64,000 bases of DNA from Xenopus tropicalis (Eukaryota > Chordata > Amphibia > Anura > Pipidae), in assembly GCF_000004195.4 (NCBI RefSeq), contig NC_030685.2, forward strand, positions 57,660,048 through 57,724,047. Reading direction: 5' to 3'. Under the pieces are notes generated by a model. The model saw only the letters and a list, made by a program, of their open reading frames with translations. It was not told the DNA's origin and searched no databases. The position numbers and the translations under genes were made by a program. Positions 37,801 through 49,655 of this stretch are shown piece after piece (the stretch's first letter is position 1; each line of letters begins with the position of its first letter).

Positions 37801-38420
37801 ACTGTACTTGCTGCTGTGCTTTCTCTCTGGGAGTTTACATGCTATTGTCCTTTTTTAATGGTACTTCACCCAGATACTGCACTTGTTACTTGATGCTGTA
37901 CTCTCTCACAGGTATTGCATTGGTATCCTTCCTCCCTGTAACACACCCTGGTACTGCACACAGTGCTATACACTCAGAGCTGTGATTGTTGTGTGTGATT
38001 GTTGCATACATGCAACTAATGCAGTGTTGCCTTCCTGTAACACTGTATGACAACACACCCAGCACTGTGCTCTTTCCTTGTCACTCTCACTGTCTCCCTC
38101 CTACATTTGTTGGCACACTGATCACTCCTTTTCACATTGACTGGCACTGCACCCAGTTCTGTTCTTTTCCTATCTTAGTCATAGGTATTGTCAATATTTT
38201 CTTATCACACTAACATGTTAGTGGAACCAGCACTCTTTCCCTCTCGTATTTACTGGCACTTTGTCACAGTGCACCTAGCACTGTGTTCTGTCAATGTAAT
38301 GCTCGCTGGTACTTTACATGGCACTGTGCTCACTCTCTATCTCACACACACTGCCACTGACTTGATACTGTGCTTGACTTGGCACTCTCCGCACTGCAGA
38401 AGACACTGCTTTCACACTGT
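37801..38420. repeat. degenerate minisatellite tail
   Basis: Words such as TGGCACTGTGCTCACTCTC, CTGGTACTGCAC, GGCACTTTGTCACAG and CCCAGCACTGTGCTCT continue at irregular 35-60-bp spacing. This is best read as old, mutated units of the same array. No coding exon is supported. Confidence 0.6.
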
Positions 38421-38639
38421 GACACTATTAATGAGTGTTGTTCTTATGAACTGGCAATTCATGCGGTTGGCTAAGATACTCAGTGCTTTCATCTCAATGA
38501 AATTCCCTAATGTGGTGCAGCTAGCCCTGTTCTTTTTTTAGTGGCAAAAGTAAGTGGACATAACTAAGTGGTGCATCACTGGTGCAGAGGGAGCCATAGC
38601 GCTTGCTGCCATAGAACAGCAATAATTCTGATTTAAAAA

Positions 38640-38822
38640 ATCATATGTTTGGCTTATCTTTTATTTAAAGTTATTTTTTCGATTTTCCTTTTGATGTGCT
38701 ATCTGCCACTGTTAAAATAAACCTACAATTGAAATGATACTGTTCTGAGACTTTTCATTTCTTTGTCATTGGACAAACTTACAAAATCAGTGAGGGGTCA
38801 AATAATTATTTCCTCCACTGTA
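38640..38822 (+). mobile_element. Tc1-like transposon right-end fragment
   Basis: TTTTCATTTCTTTGTCATTG, then AAAATCAGTGAGGGGTCAAA, then TTATTTCCTCCACTGTA, is the typical end of a vertebrate Tc1-type element whose intact terminus reads TTTCCCCCACTGTA next to a TA target. No left end was seen nearby. Confidence 0.7.
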
Positions 38823-40599
38823 AGTCATAGAGCATTGAGGTGACTTCTAATATCCTTGTATATTACAACATGGCATATATTTTAAACTGCACAAATGTCA
38901 ATGATATCACATTTAATGGAAACTACCCTTTGTATAGCGTGGGTCTCTATAAAAGTATCTTGTATAGACCTTTTATTAATATGTGTCATTGGATAATTCC
39001 AAATATAAAAACTGGCATTTTATTAATAAAAGCCTCTTTTCAATGAACCACTGTGCTCACACTCATTCCAAGGGCACACATACTGCCGAGTTACATCAGC
39101 CAATGAATGGACAGAGCTGTGTCTTTCTTTTCCTTCTGTCACAGGTGATCAGTGAATGACACAGTGATATAAATTAGTTTAGTATTTGTTCAGAATGTAT
39201 AGTTTAAAATTGATGTTTTATACAGGTCTTGGAACTCTGCGGTAAATAATATTATCCTCATAGTTTAAAACTGGGGGGGGCATATTGTATTATGATACAC
39301 AACCATGTGACACAAATGATATCACTAAGAATTATAACTGGTGACATCACCAAACGCCATCTATAAGGATATAATTTACAGGATATTCATGGTTCTTGTA
39401 CATTAGGTCTATATTTCAGTTCCAATACGAAAATACTTGCAACCCTGGCATTTTCAGCCATTTTGGCTGCATACCTATTCATTTGCTGCCAGTGCACATT
39501 CCATTATTTCTGAGCTTTATGTTTTCTATTGGATGCAGCCCTGTGTTCTCCCTTTCTCATTCACTGGCACTGCTCCCAGTACTGACCTCTTCATGATACA
39601 CTTGCTTACAATGCACCCAAGTGTGCTTTCTTAGCACCACCCGGTTGCACTGCTCTTTCCAGTTTGCCTGTCATTGGCACTCTGGGTTACCCTTTACCAG
39701 TGCAGGTTTGTGCTTTCTCAGAGCCTTACTGCCTGTCCACCCATTCCTGTGTGCTTATGGCCATTGCACCCCATGTTGGTCCACTGGCATATGAGTGTAG
39801 TGTTTTATATGTGTAGTTTTACATTAATGCCCTTGCAAACACAATACATAGTCCTGATTTTCTCACTAATATTGGAGAATTAGAACACTTACTTACCCAG
39901 TGCTGTAAGATGACAAAATATACTGAATTGACATAATCAGTATCACCAGAAGTTTGTTACTGACCCTTTTCCCTCAACCAGTGAGTGGATTTAGCTTTGA
40001 ACTGCTAGCATTAACTGTGCAAGAGAAATGTTTATCTAACAAATTAACATTGTATTCGGGACTGTTGTCGAAATAGATGCAGATTATGTTTTTAGTCACT
40101 ATGCAGTATTATTTTGTAGAATCCCAACATTCTTTTGCCTCAAGTTGCATACAGTTTTAATTTTATGGGCAAAAATGAACATCCACATTGATAAATCATG
40201 CATAAGTTGCATTCTGTTTTTTCTGCATCATTTCCAGCATGGCAATGCTTGGGCCAGCAGAAGCAGTGTGATTTATAGGCTGAAAGTAATTTGGGTGTGC
40301 ACAACCCACAAAAGGAGCCCTGAAAGTAACACCTCAATGCAGGTTTTGATCCTAGGACACCCTTTTAAGCATATGCTTTGTACATTGTACCTTAGACAGC
40401 AAAGCAGATGCAACCAGTATTTTAGCAAGGAGTGTGTATAGATGCAAGTGCCTTTGCAAAACTTGCATTTTGGTTGGTTGATAGATAGGCCGTATATTGT
40501 TAAATTTTTTGTGACTCACTGGCACAGTGCTGGGTATAGTAATGTACATTTATAGCTATTTATCTAAACCTTTGTTCTAAAAAGCACCAATGGCAATAA
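38823..40599. other. intergenic stretch; weak minisatellite vocabulary at 39500-39800
   Basis: No gene is seen. Between about 39500 and 39800 words such as CTCACTGGCACTGCTCCCAG, CATTGGCACTCTGG and GCACTGCTCTTTCC recall the 43/44-bp arrays and may be an outlying, very old part of them. The rest is unrecognised AT-rich DNA, including the poly-G-like GGGGGGGG at about 39273. Confidence 0.5.
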
Positions 40600-40818
40600 G
40601 GGACAGATTTATCAAAATGTGAGGTTAGAGTTTACCACAGAAAAATTCACCCACTTTCTATTCATTCCTATAGGATTTTTAGAATTGTATTTATCAATGG
40701 GTAAAGTTAGTGTTCACCATTTGATAAATATACATCTAAAAATGCCATATGAATGAACAGAAAGTAAATAAATTGTTCTGTGATAAATTCTAATCTTACA
40801 TTTTGATAAAATTGCCCC
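40600..40818. mobile_element. palindromic MITE, 'GGGGCAGATTTAT' family, copy 3
   Basis: GGGACAGATTTATCAAAATG at the left and CATTTTGATAAAATTGCCCC at the right are inverted. The middle shows ATAGGATTTTTAGAATTGTA facing ACATCTAAAAATGCCATATG. Confidence 0.75.
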
Positions 40819-40889
40819 AAAGTATTTCCTTTTCACACCTGCAGACATTACTTTGAACATTAGCGCCCGTCCACCCAGCACCTTTTCTG

Positions 40890-41140
40890 ATGTACTTGGC
40901 AGTCAAAAGTGGACAAATATATATTAGTAGACTATTGTTTCCTTTAGCACATGATATTGATGCATACAGAAACCTGCATTCAGATTTCTAAAATATATTT
41001 CTAAAGTCAAATAGGTTATGTGGGGCTACGGGAAGTCCTTACATACCATAGGTGGAGCACAAGCAATTCACTTTTTAGGGTGGCCCATTTTTGCAACCTG
41101 ATTCTGTTTCCCTGATGGGCATAGTAGAAAATGGGACACC
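40890..41140. repeat. dispersed repeat J, copy 1 left part
   Basis: TTGATGCATACAGAAACCTG, AAGTCAAATAGGTTATGTGG and TTTTTGCAACCTGATTCTGT match 49013-49205 in the same order. The right part of this copy resumes at 42170 after about 1 kb. Confidence 0.65.
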
Positions 41141-42165
41141 TCAATTCAGTTTTTTTGCTGAATAACACTATTAATCTGGAATAGCACTAGATACAGAAAG
41201 TCTTCTTAGGATATTAATTAGGTTTTAGTATGTACCCTAAGAAGGAACCATTTATTGAGGTATGTCTAAAGTCTGTGAGGCATCATCACTGCAGGTCATA
41301 GATTTTCTCTAGTCACAGATTTTATTCCCTTTGCCCCTATTTAAATTAGGGTAATTCTTTCACATGAGCTTTGGCGTTCTCTTGTGCCATTGTCTGCTTT
41401 ATGTAGCAATGTTCTTCTTTACAAAGCTCAGTGTAGGGTGGAAAGTGCAAAAATCAGGTGTAAAAACCTCATGTTTTTTGCACTTTGCATCCTGCACCTT
41501 AGTTTGGTCAGTGCTGTAGTGCAGGATGGGTGGGCTGTGAGTGTCTTGGAAGCCCACTAGCTTATGTATTAGAGAGAGCCCTGTACCTGCCTATGGCAGG
41601 TGTTATATACAGAGCTTCTTGCACCTGATTGCTCTAGGTTCTATACCTTCCACAAGATTTTTAATAAGGCTGCAGGTGCAACAGGTAAATGCATCGTATC
41701 CCAAAACCCAGAAATAATGCCAAGGTCCCGGTCAGAACTTATGCTTCTGCCGATAACAGCTGCCTTTCACTTCCGGAGGAGCCTCTGCTACTTGGATGCT
41801 GTGAGGTTGTGAGAGAACCAAGGCAGAAGTTCTGGGCAGGCAAAGGAACTGGTGTGTGTTGCAGGGGTAACAGCAAGAAGAAGAGCGTAGTCAAGTAAAC
41901 AGGCCAAGGTCGATAACCAAACTACAGAACAGTACAGAATTGGAATCGAGAAGCCTGGTCAATAACAACCAATAGGTCCATACAAGATTGGACAGAGCAC
42001 TGTATAGGATAGGTAATGGTATAAAAAGTTTGTGGCACCTTTAAGTATGATGTCATGACTCGCATCAGGAATAAAAAGATGTGCATATCCAATGCGCGCA
42101 CTGGAAAACAAGGTGAGTGCGCCGAAAACTTACGAAGTGGAAGACATTCCCGCCGCCTCACCATA
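41141..42165. other. about 1-kb insertion inside dispersed repeat J
   Basis: This stretch separates two parts that are contiguous in the second copy at 48999-49340. It holds CpG-containing words such as AATGCGCGCACTGGAAAACA and CCAAGGTCGATAACC, which I associate with frog LTR-like or other retroelement sequence, but no domain is recognised. Short open stretches here have no coding support. Confidence 0.4.
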
Positions 42166-42169
42166 ACAA

Positions 42170-42320
42170 CACCTTAATGATCTTACACTTGCATCTGGGG
42201 CAATAGAAAATTACCTCTTTTACCTCATTCAACGTGACTTAGCTAAATTGCTTGCTAGAAGCAGTCCTGGTATAAGCAACATCACACTGGTTTCTGGAAG
42301 CAACACTGCTCAATAATAAA
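42170..42320. repeat. dispersed repeat J, copy 1 right part
   Basis: CTTACACTTGCATCTGGGGC, AATAGAAAATTACCTCTTTT and TCATTC match 49265-49315. It follows the insertion at 41141-42165. Confidence 0.6.
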
Positions 42321-44234
42321 CCTTTATTACATACTAGAGTTAAAGTATGCAGGTTGATATGCCTAACATAACTGCTAGTGACTATGGGGATTGAAGGTTA
42401 ATATAATATTAAGGAAACATTTTAGCATTGTGTGATCTTTTCTTAGCTCATCAGTTTGTATTTTCTGGGCTGAAATAACGAATGAGTTGATCTTGTCTTA
42501 TGTCTCTTCCCTCACACAAACACAATTCCAGGTTATGAATAAACAGCATGATATTTTTAAATAAACCAATTTAGATAAAAAGAATAAAAAGGGCAAAGGA
42601 AGATTGCATCAAGATCACATTGCAGACGAAGGTATAATGGGGTTTGGCTGTTGTATGTGAAAGTAACAGACAAAGCAGATAGTTGGGAGATAAGTTGATA
42701 ATTTGACTATTCTTGTGACATCTTAATTGAAACCACTTCCTGCTGGGGGGATGTTGGGGGTCACGCAGGCAGCCCGCTCAGGAGTCATACAAACAATAAA
42801 AGTAGGGCATTTTTTTAAATATGGAAAGGAAAAAAGTCTATTTGTAGGATGTTTCCATCCATGCACTTTATTTAAAGAATATGAGACTCCTGTATGTATT
42901 AGCGAATGCCAATTAGTTATGTTTTCTTAACTCTATTGCTTATGTTTTCTGCTCCCATCTGCTAATGAACTTCAGGGGCCATCATACTTAGAGACATATT
43001 TTATGATGTAAAATTAACAGTGTACTTTCTGTATTCTATTTTTCCATCTGTACTTAAGCTTGGGGTAACTACTTAGCATGACTAGGGAGAATAGATTTAA
43101 AGAAGAACAAAATCCTACTGGCAAACCCAGGTCCCCTCCAAAGCCTCTCTAGAATGCAGAGTAATGCAACCATCTTGCACTGCATTGGGGCCTTTGCAAC
43201 TGCCAACAACATACACAGCTGAAGCCAGGTTTGGATTGGTTTTAACAACACATGCCCCTTCTGTGAGCTGACAAATATGATGACCCAAAGTGGCTTATGA
43301 TGGCCCGTGCCAACCCTGCTGCGCAATGCATTTTTTGCTGAATACAAAGAAGGGGGTAGCTTTGACACTCCGGTGGTGTGGTTTGGGAGGGGGAGAGAGG
43401 CCTTTGGAAAGGGCATTTGTCCAGCTTCCTAATGGGGGTAACCAGCATTCAGGAACAATTGCTTTGTAATTTTATTGTTAAAAAAAATTAGGACCAGTTG
43501 CAAATTGTCTCAAATTATACTAAAAGTGAACTACCCTTTTAAAGTACGTTGTATGCTGGGAACTGTAGTCCAACATAATTGAGTGCAACAGCACTGTTGT
43601 GAAATGTTTTTGTCTCCTTTCAGGATATATTATATATTGTAAATTGATAACTAGAACATTATAATTGCTGCTTAGTTTAAGCCTGCTTTATTTTCCTTGA
43701 GTGGAATCAGTATGCCAGCTCGCTCATGTAAAATTATTACTGTGGATAAGGTTTGTGTTTGAAGGTTGCCACAGTTTGCTGACTTAAAAAAAACAGATCT
43801 GGCCTGGACAAGGTAAGGATCTTTGGGGTTAAGAACTTGGCTATAATGAGGGGTGGTGGCAATATATTTGGACCCTATGGAGGGATAATGTATCTGAAAA
43901 CTTTTTTCAGTTACAACAGAACAAGAACCTTTTGGATGAAATAATCAAATAAACTGGACATAAATACCTATTACAGGACCACAAAACAATCTTTTAAGCC
44001 AGCACCACACAGAGTGGATTCTTAGCCTGTGGATAAGTGCAGGTCAAGAATTCACCCCTACGCTCAAAAAATCTTTTGGTTGTGCCTGCACCCAGAGCCA
44101 TTGCATCGGCCTGGGTGCAGACACACACTGTGGAGTTCAGTGTGAAACTTCATGGGAGTGGGTTCCCTAGAAAATAAATGGCCCGAAGTCAAATATACCC
44201 CCATGTTGACAGAAGGTTATTCAGTTGGGCTTGT
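42321..44234. other. intergenic stretch with a Kolobok fragment at 43478-43544
   Basis: No gene or RNA is recognised. GTTGCAAATTGTCTCAAATT and CTAAAAGTGAACTACCCTTT at 43495-43544 match the right end of the element at 60835-61831 and probably derive from it. GCTGGGAACTGTAGTCCAAC at 43556 is another ZNF143-like word. Confidence 0.5.
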
Positions 44235-44660
44235 GTAAAACATTGTAAGCTCCACTGGAGGCAGGGATAGATGTAAATAATATATAATCTCTGTGGATTT
44301 CTGTGAAAAAAACAGAAGAATCCAGAAGCTCTTGGCTCCTGACCAGCTTGCTACTACCAGCTCAACTGTAATGTGGGGAAGAACTAGCCCCAACTGTAGG
44401 GTAGGGTAGGGTCCGTATCGGCAGTGAGGCCTGAAGCATTTTCTAATGGACAGAAGATGGCGCCTAGATGCTCTGTTGCGCTGCTCTGCTTTTTTAGCTG
44501 AGGTTTTTAAGTGGGGCCACTTTTCAATGTAATAGGCTGTGTGAGAAGGGAGAGGTTAAGGGGGGTGATGTATCTAGAGGGGTTTAGTTCTATTTTAAAG
44601 TACTGACTAAATGAGTTGGTCCTATATAAATAATATATGATAATAATAATAAAAGCTGCA
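44235..44660 (+). repeat. L2-like interspersed repeat
   Basis: TTGTAAGCTCCACTGGAGGC at the left and CCTATATAAATAATATATGA followed by (TAA)n at the right fit the order of a dispersed frog/fish repeat that ends in a short simple repeat. The segment between them is not recognised. Confidence 0.4.
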
Positions 44661-44806
44661 TAAAGATTATCTGATCTTTCAAAAATAAATATAAAATTTA
44701 ATTTTTAGCACTGATTTCTAAGACTAAAAGGAAACCACTATAGACATACTGTATACTCATATGAACCATTCTCCCCTGCCCTCCTAGACTCACAGAGAAA
44801 TCCTAC

Positions 44807-44922
44807 CTCTCTGTCATCTGATTCCATTGTGAAGTGATTGATTCTAGGATTTGAAGCCCCTCTGCTTTCCAGAGAATCTGTGGGTTTACTATCATAAGTA
44901 GAGAAACTTTCAGAATCCATTG
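44807..44922 (-). CDS. candidate coding exon, possibly an alternative first exon of ikzf2
   Basis: On the minus strand a pyrimidine-rich stretch (TCATTCTGCCTTTTCCTC) precedes an AG at 44923-44924. Then comes ATG at 44920 and a 38-codon open frame rich in Ser, Asp and Glu (MDSESFSTYDSKPTDSLESR to TMESDDRE), ending at GAGAG|GTAGGA, a fair splice donor. It ends in phase 0, and the 15 UTR nucleotides of ikzf2 exon 2 are open in that frame (LCTST then the normal Met), so splicing would extend Helios at its N-terminus. It lies about 10 kb upstream of the CpG-rich promoter in the same orientation. I recognise no homologue and it may be chance. Confidence 0.2.
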
Positions 44923-46411
44923 CTTAACAATGGACCATGTTGAGGAAAAGGCAGAATGACACTGTAAGCCTAAATGGAGTTGGGAATGGTCTATATGAGT
45001 CTATGCAACCAGATATGTACTCAGATAATGTTTATATACCATTTGTACATAAGCCAAACTGAATGAGCTCATGTCGAATAAGGCAGGATTTTTCCCTTTT
45101 AAGTACAGATGCAAAAATATTCTGCAATGAAATCCAATTAAATTAAGGATTAATAAAGAACATATTTTTGTGGTCAGTTGCCATCTAATAAGACTGACCC
45201 TATTGTGTTTTGTTCCCCCCTAAACTAGTGTGGTTTGTAGGGGGTTAAACCCCATCATATAGCATTATTGCACTTAAACACAATATCTCACACATTGGAA
45301 ACCACATTCATTATACTAATTCAGAACAAGCAACATGCAAAACCACAGAGCTACTTATAAGTGCTAACTATGCATAACATGTATTACATAAATGGTAATA
45401 ATATCACCAGTAACAGTCATAGGTGTCAGATATAAAAAGTGATTTGCATGTAGGAACTCATTATTAAAACAGCAAAGTTTCTTAAAGGTGCCAAAAATGA
45501 CCTCCTTTATATTAATTTTGCAGGATTTCAGGCAAATATTAGTGATATAACATTTCCCCTTTGCTGTTCAATACTATGCAATTAAAGAAAGACAGAATAT
45601 GCTTATCCTTATGGAACTTATATTTAAATGGATTCTATCATGATTGTCTAATCCTGTGCTTTCAGAAAGAGCCATCATTTCACAATGGAACTGCTTTCAG
45701 ATAAGCTATTGTTTCTCTTAACCAACGTAACTGGAGGTTACGGGCGGACTTGAGGGATTAACAATTGAGTGCTGTACTCATAGCTACCACTAGGTGGGGA
45801 ATGGGATCATTTTTAGCAATGCTGAAGTTTTTCAGAGCATGTCCCATGGCTGAGGGCACCAGAGAAACTAAGACATTATGAAGTCCCATGCCAAATTTCA
45901 AAATGAAATATAAAAAAATTATTGCTCTTTTTAAAAAATAATTTTGATGCAGGATTCAGCTGAAGATGAGCAATTAAATGATTGTTTTGTAAAAAAAAAA
46001 TGTTTTTCTGTGACAGAATCCTGTTAATAATGTAATAATGGTTACATTATCCATTGGATACACTATTCAATACAAAGAGAAACAATGCAAAATACTGTTA
46101 TATATGGATTTTATTGTACTCTTTACTTCATTATATTGCATCCTGGAGAGAGTGGGTAAATTGTTTGATGCAAGGAAACTGTGTTATAGGTTTCCAGCTT
46201 CAGTTGCAGGGACAAAGAACACAGAACCAGTCTGTGGAGAGCTGGTGAAAAGTTGTATTGCTTTAAGGATACAACCCTGATGTTGCTGGGCTACAGTTTC
46301 CAACATGCTTTATCCTGTAGTGTGTAGTCCAACAAAAAGTTTGTTTGAGCGAAGTGTTTTGTTCACCTTCGAAGGAAAAGGAAAGGGTTAATCAGTGGAG
46401 GGGGGGTTGCC
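44923..46411. other. intergenic stretch without recognised features
   Basis: AT-rich unique-looking DNA. GTTGCTGGGCTACAGTTTCC at 46283 and a following TAGTGTGTAGTCCAAC resemble the dispersed ZNF143-like repeat. Nothing else is recognised. Confidence 0.6.
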
Positions 46412-47036
46412 AAATGTTAGGCACCTTCCAGTGATTGTAATCACTTACCAGATACCCCGGTCCAGTGCAGAAAATTGCACCAGCCCAGGGTATTTCTGTA
46501 AGAGCACCATGCAGCTTCTTCGTTCTTCAAGTGGTTGTGCTTCATTGTATTGCAAAAACCAGAAATAGAACAGGCTGACTGTCATTCTACTGTGCTTATG
46601 CCCGAGAAAGCAGATTGCTCCAGATCAGCTTCTACAACAGAACCCCAGACCAGTGCAGTTTCCTGCTAATAGGAGCACCAGACCTGGGTATCAGGTAAGT
46701 GGTTACAATAAGTGATGAGCGAATCTGTTCGTGCGGCAAAAAAAATTGTTGGCCACGGCTATTATTTTGTCACATGGCTATTCTTTTGTCACCCGCGGCT
46801 ATTATTTCATCACACGGCTATTATTTTGACGCCCGCGACTATTCTTTTTTGACGTTGGCGACAATTTTTGGACGTGCGGCAAATTTTTCCGCTGCAAATT
46901 TTTTCATCCGTTTCACGAAACAATCCGCCAATGGCGAAACGCGGAAATTTGTCACGAATCCATGCCTGCCGAAACATTCCGCCCATAACTAGTTACAATA
47001 ATTGGGTGGTGCCTAACATATAGCACCTCCCAGTGA
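46412..47036. mobile_element. MITE with long inverted ends (AATGTTAGGCACC), interrupted by a hAT copy
   Basis: The left end AAATGTTAGGCACCTTCCAG continues GTGATTGTAATCACTTACC. The right end, in reverse complement, reads TATGTTAGGCACC...CCAATTATTGTAACCACTTACC once the hAT insertion at 46710-46991 is skipped. The inverted ends are about 40 bp. No target duplication was checked with certainty. Confidence 0.65.
46710..46991 (-). mobile_element. hAT-type MITE with internal ~20-bp repeats, copy with 5 units
   Basis: It is flanked by a perfect 8-bp target duplication GTTACAAT (46702-46709 and 46992-46999), the hallmark of hAT elements. It begins AAGTGATGAGCGAATCTG and shares CCGTTTCACGAAACAATCCG and CAATGGCGAAACGCGGAAAT with the 61075 copy in opposite orientation. 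Its centre has about five units of CGGCTATTATTTTGTCAC type, against about 16 at 61075. Confidence 0.85.
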
Positions 47037-48255
47037 TTAACTCTTTACTTCCCCTTTATTCTCCTTTTGTAACTAAAGGGGCACAAACCTTTCCTAACAG
47101 GCATTTTGCAACCCCTATCTCCCCCAAGTGCCAATGTAAACAGATGCAAAAGAGTTCTCTAGTTTATCCTTACCTGCACTATACCAGTCATGTTGCTGTA
47201 ATCTAACACAATAAGCAATGTTTACTGACAACATTAACCTGCAGGGCATGCAGTGGGCAGTTTTATAAAGGGTTTAGATCCCCATCAACACTATAAAATT
47301 GGGCAAGGCTGCTCCTTTTGCAGCTTATGCACTGTCCAGAACCACTACAAAGCTTAGGGGATGTCAGAATGGCTTATCAGTGGGGACATCAGGTCCCAGA
47401 ATTCCTCTGTAATTATAGAACATAACATTCATATATTTGTTAACACAGAATACATACATATATTTTTTCTCCAGTAACATTACACAGTAATATGCCTAGG
47501 GTGCGACATGAATTACAGAAATATGAGAAAGAAGCCAGTGGGTGAAAATTACCGCAGGGAACAACACAAACTAATTGATCCTGTTTTTGCTATAGCCTTT
47601 AGCCTACATGTAGCACCCACACAATATATGCAGGCTTCATCTCTCCTAAATCTACTCAGCACCCTGTACAATACCCACAGAATATCATGTAATGCAAATA
47701 TCCTTCCCACTTTGGATTTCCCTTTTCAGCCTCTGCATCATGGAATGATGTGCCTAATGTTATATATATATATTATATATCTGATGCCTTATGTTTATAT
47801 CTGAGCTGCCACAGAAGTGCCTTGAGCTACGAAAGGGTTAGCGTATGCTCTGTTTGTTGAAAATCCCACTGGACTAGGGTGTGTTCATTTTAAAAAGACA
47901 AGGAAATTTTACACTTAATAAACTTAACCAAGGTGTAAGATGTGAGGGGATGTAATGAAATGTCAAAGTGTGCATGGGTGTGTGCGATTGCAGGCCTGGG
48001 GCGTAATACATATAAGCAAGTGCACGACTTACTAGAAAATGCTCAACCACATACATAATCTGGAGGACTGTCGGCCATTTTGTCTTATTTTTAACAAGGA
48101 AACCAAGGCAAATTATGTAGAAAAAAAATGCAAGTAACTTCTTCTTCTCTAATACAAGTTATCCAGAAATGTATTTCCAGGCAGTTTATGGAAATAATGC
48201 AAATTAAAGGGAATGTTCAGCCAATAATATGAAAATGTTTGTCATTTTTGCATTT

Positions 48256-48850
48256 TTTGCAGTGCAGTTTTGGGCTCCAGTCCTTAAGGATATTAATGAG
48301 CTGGAGAGAGTGCAGAGACTGCAACTAAACTGGTTAAGGGGATGGAAGATTTAAACTATGAGGTGAGACTGTCGAGGTTGGGGTTGTTTTCTCTGGAAAG
48401 AGGCGCTTGCGAGGGGACATGATTACTCTGTACAAATACATTAGAGGGGATTATAGGCAGAATGGGGATGTTCTTTTTTCCCATAAAAACAATCAGCACA
48501 CCAGAGGTCACCCCTTTAGATTAGAGGAATGGAGCTTCCATCTGAAGCAGCGTAGGTGGTTTTTCACGGTGAGGGCAGTGAGGTTGGGGAATGCCCTTCC
48601 TAGTGATGTGGTAATGGCAGATTCTGTTAATGCCTATAAGAGGGGCCTGGATGAGTTCTTGAACAATCAGAATATCCAAGGCTATTGTGATACTAATATC
48701 TACAGTTAGTATTAATGTTTGTATATATAGTTTATGTATGTTAGTGTATAGATAGGTCAGTATAGATTTGTTTGTGTGTGTGCTGTGTTCATTTGGAAGG
48801 GTTGAACTTGATGTTTTTTTTCAGCCCAAATTAACTATATAACTAATGAA
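48256..48850 (+). pseudogene. LINE-like reverse transcriptase C-terminal relic
   Basis: Broken plus-strand frames encode FWAPVLKDINELERVQRLQL near 48267, LFSLE-like FLWKEA, then GDMITLYKYIRGDYRQNG, RGHPFRLEEWSFHLKQRRWF, FTVRAVRLGNALPSDVVMAD and AYKRGLDEFL near 48645. This order (LERVQ, R-D-[LM]I-x-YKY, FFTxRVV-WN-LP) is the conserved C-terminal part of CR1/Jockey-group non-LTR retrotransposon proteins. An initial part has stops and a frameshift. A 3' tail ends near AACTATATAACTAATG, and a matching tail lies inverted at 20995-21180. The exact clade is not certain. Confidence 0.65.
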
Positions 48851-48998
48851 AAATATACATTGATTTTAAAGTTTTTTCTGTAACTTAATTTTTATTTAAA
48901 AGCAGTATTTGTCTGCCCTTTTCTACCATTTTGCCATACTACAGAAACAATTCATCAGCAATTATTTGATATATAGGAATATTATGTAGGCCTTAATT

Positions 48999-49340
48999 AG
49001 TACACCATTTTTCACTTAGCACATGACATTGATGCATACAGAAACCTGCACTTGAACTTTTAAAAAAATTATATTTCTGAAGTCAAATAGATTATATGGG
49101 GCTAAGGTAGGTGCCTATATACCATAGATGAAGCACAGACAAATCTCTCCCCAAATCCATCAGTTTTTATGGAGGTCCATTTTTTGCAACCTAATTCCAT
49201 TTTCTCTGGTTGGCACAGCAGAAATGCATGGACTTACAGAGTGCAATTTTGCATGCCTTAGTGATGTTACACTGGTATCTGGGACAATAGTAAATTGCCT
49301 CTTTTAACTCATTCTTGGCCAATTGTTGCTGAACTAAAAG
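48999..49340. repeat. dispersed repeat J, copy 2 (uninterrupted)
   Basis: TTGATGCATACAGAAACCTG, GTCAAATAGATTATATGGGG, TTTTTGCAACCTAATTCCAT and TCTGGGACAATAGTAAATTG match both parts of copy 1 at 40890-41140 and 42170-42320 without the 1-kb gap. Confidence 0.65.
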
Positions 49341-49504
49341 ATTTTCTTCCATTTGTAGCGCTTGTACTTCAAAGTAGGTATCTCAAACTCACCCCTTGCT
49401 AATTTCCTGGAGAATACTAGAAACAATGGTCCAGCAACATCTGGGTAGGCAACCCATGGAATGCTCAAAGTGTAGATCAATTGTAATGTCACATTACATT
49501 TACA

Positions 49505-49655
49505 TTACATTAACATTTATTTATAAAGCGCCAACATATTCCGCAGCGCTGTACAATATGTGGGTTACATACATTGGACATACAGAGTAACATATAAAGC
49601 AATCAGTAACCGATACAAGAGGTGAAGAGGGCCCTGCCCAAAAGAGCTGTCACAT
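49505..49655 (-). repeat. L2-like interspersed repeat
   Basis: ATAAAGCGCCAACATATTCC, GCAGCGCTGTACAATATGTG and AGAGGGCCCTGCCCAAAAGA form a well-known dispersed aquatic-vertebrate repeat. It lies directly upstream of the Penelope relic. Confidence 0.55.

Noticed and set aside
37698..38541. Several open frames of 75-117 codons in the minisatellite region
   Set aside because: They consist of the translated 44-bp repeat and its decayed tail; the period is not a multiple of three and no domain is recognisable.
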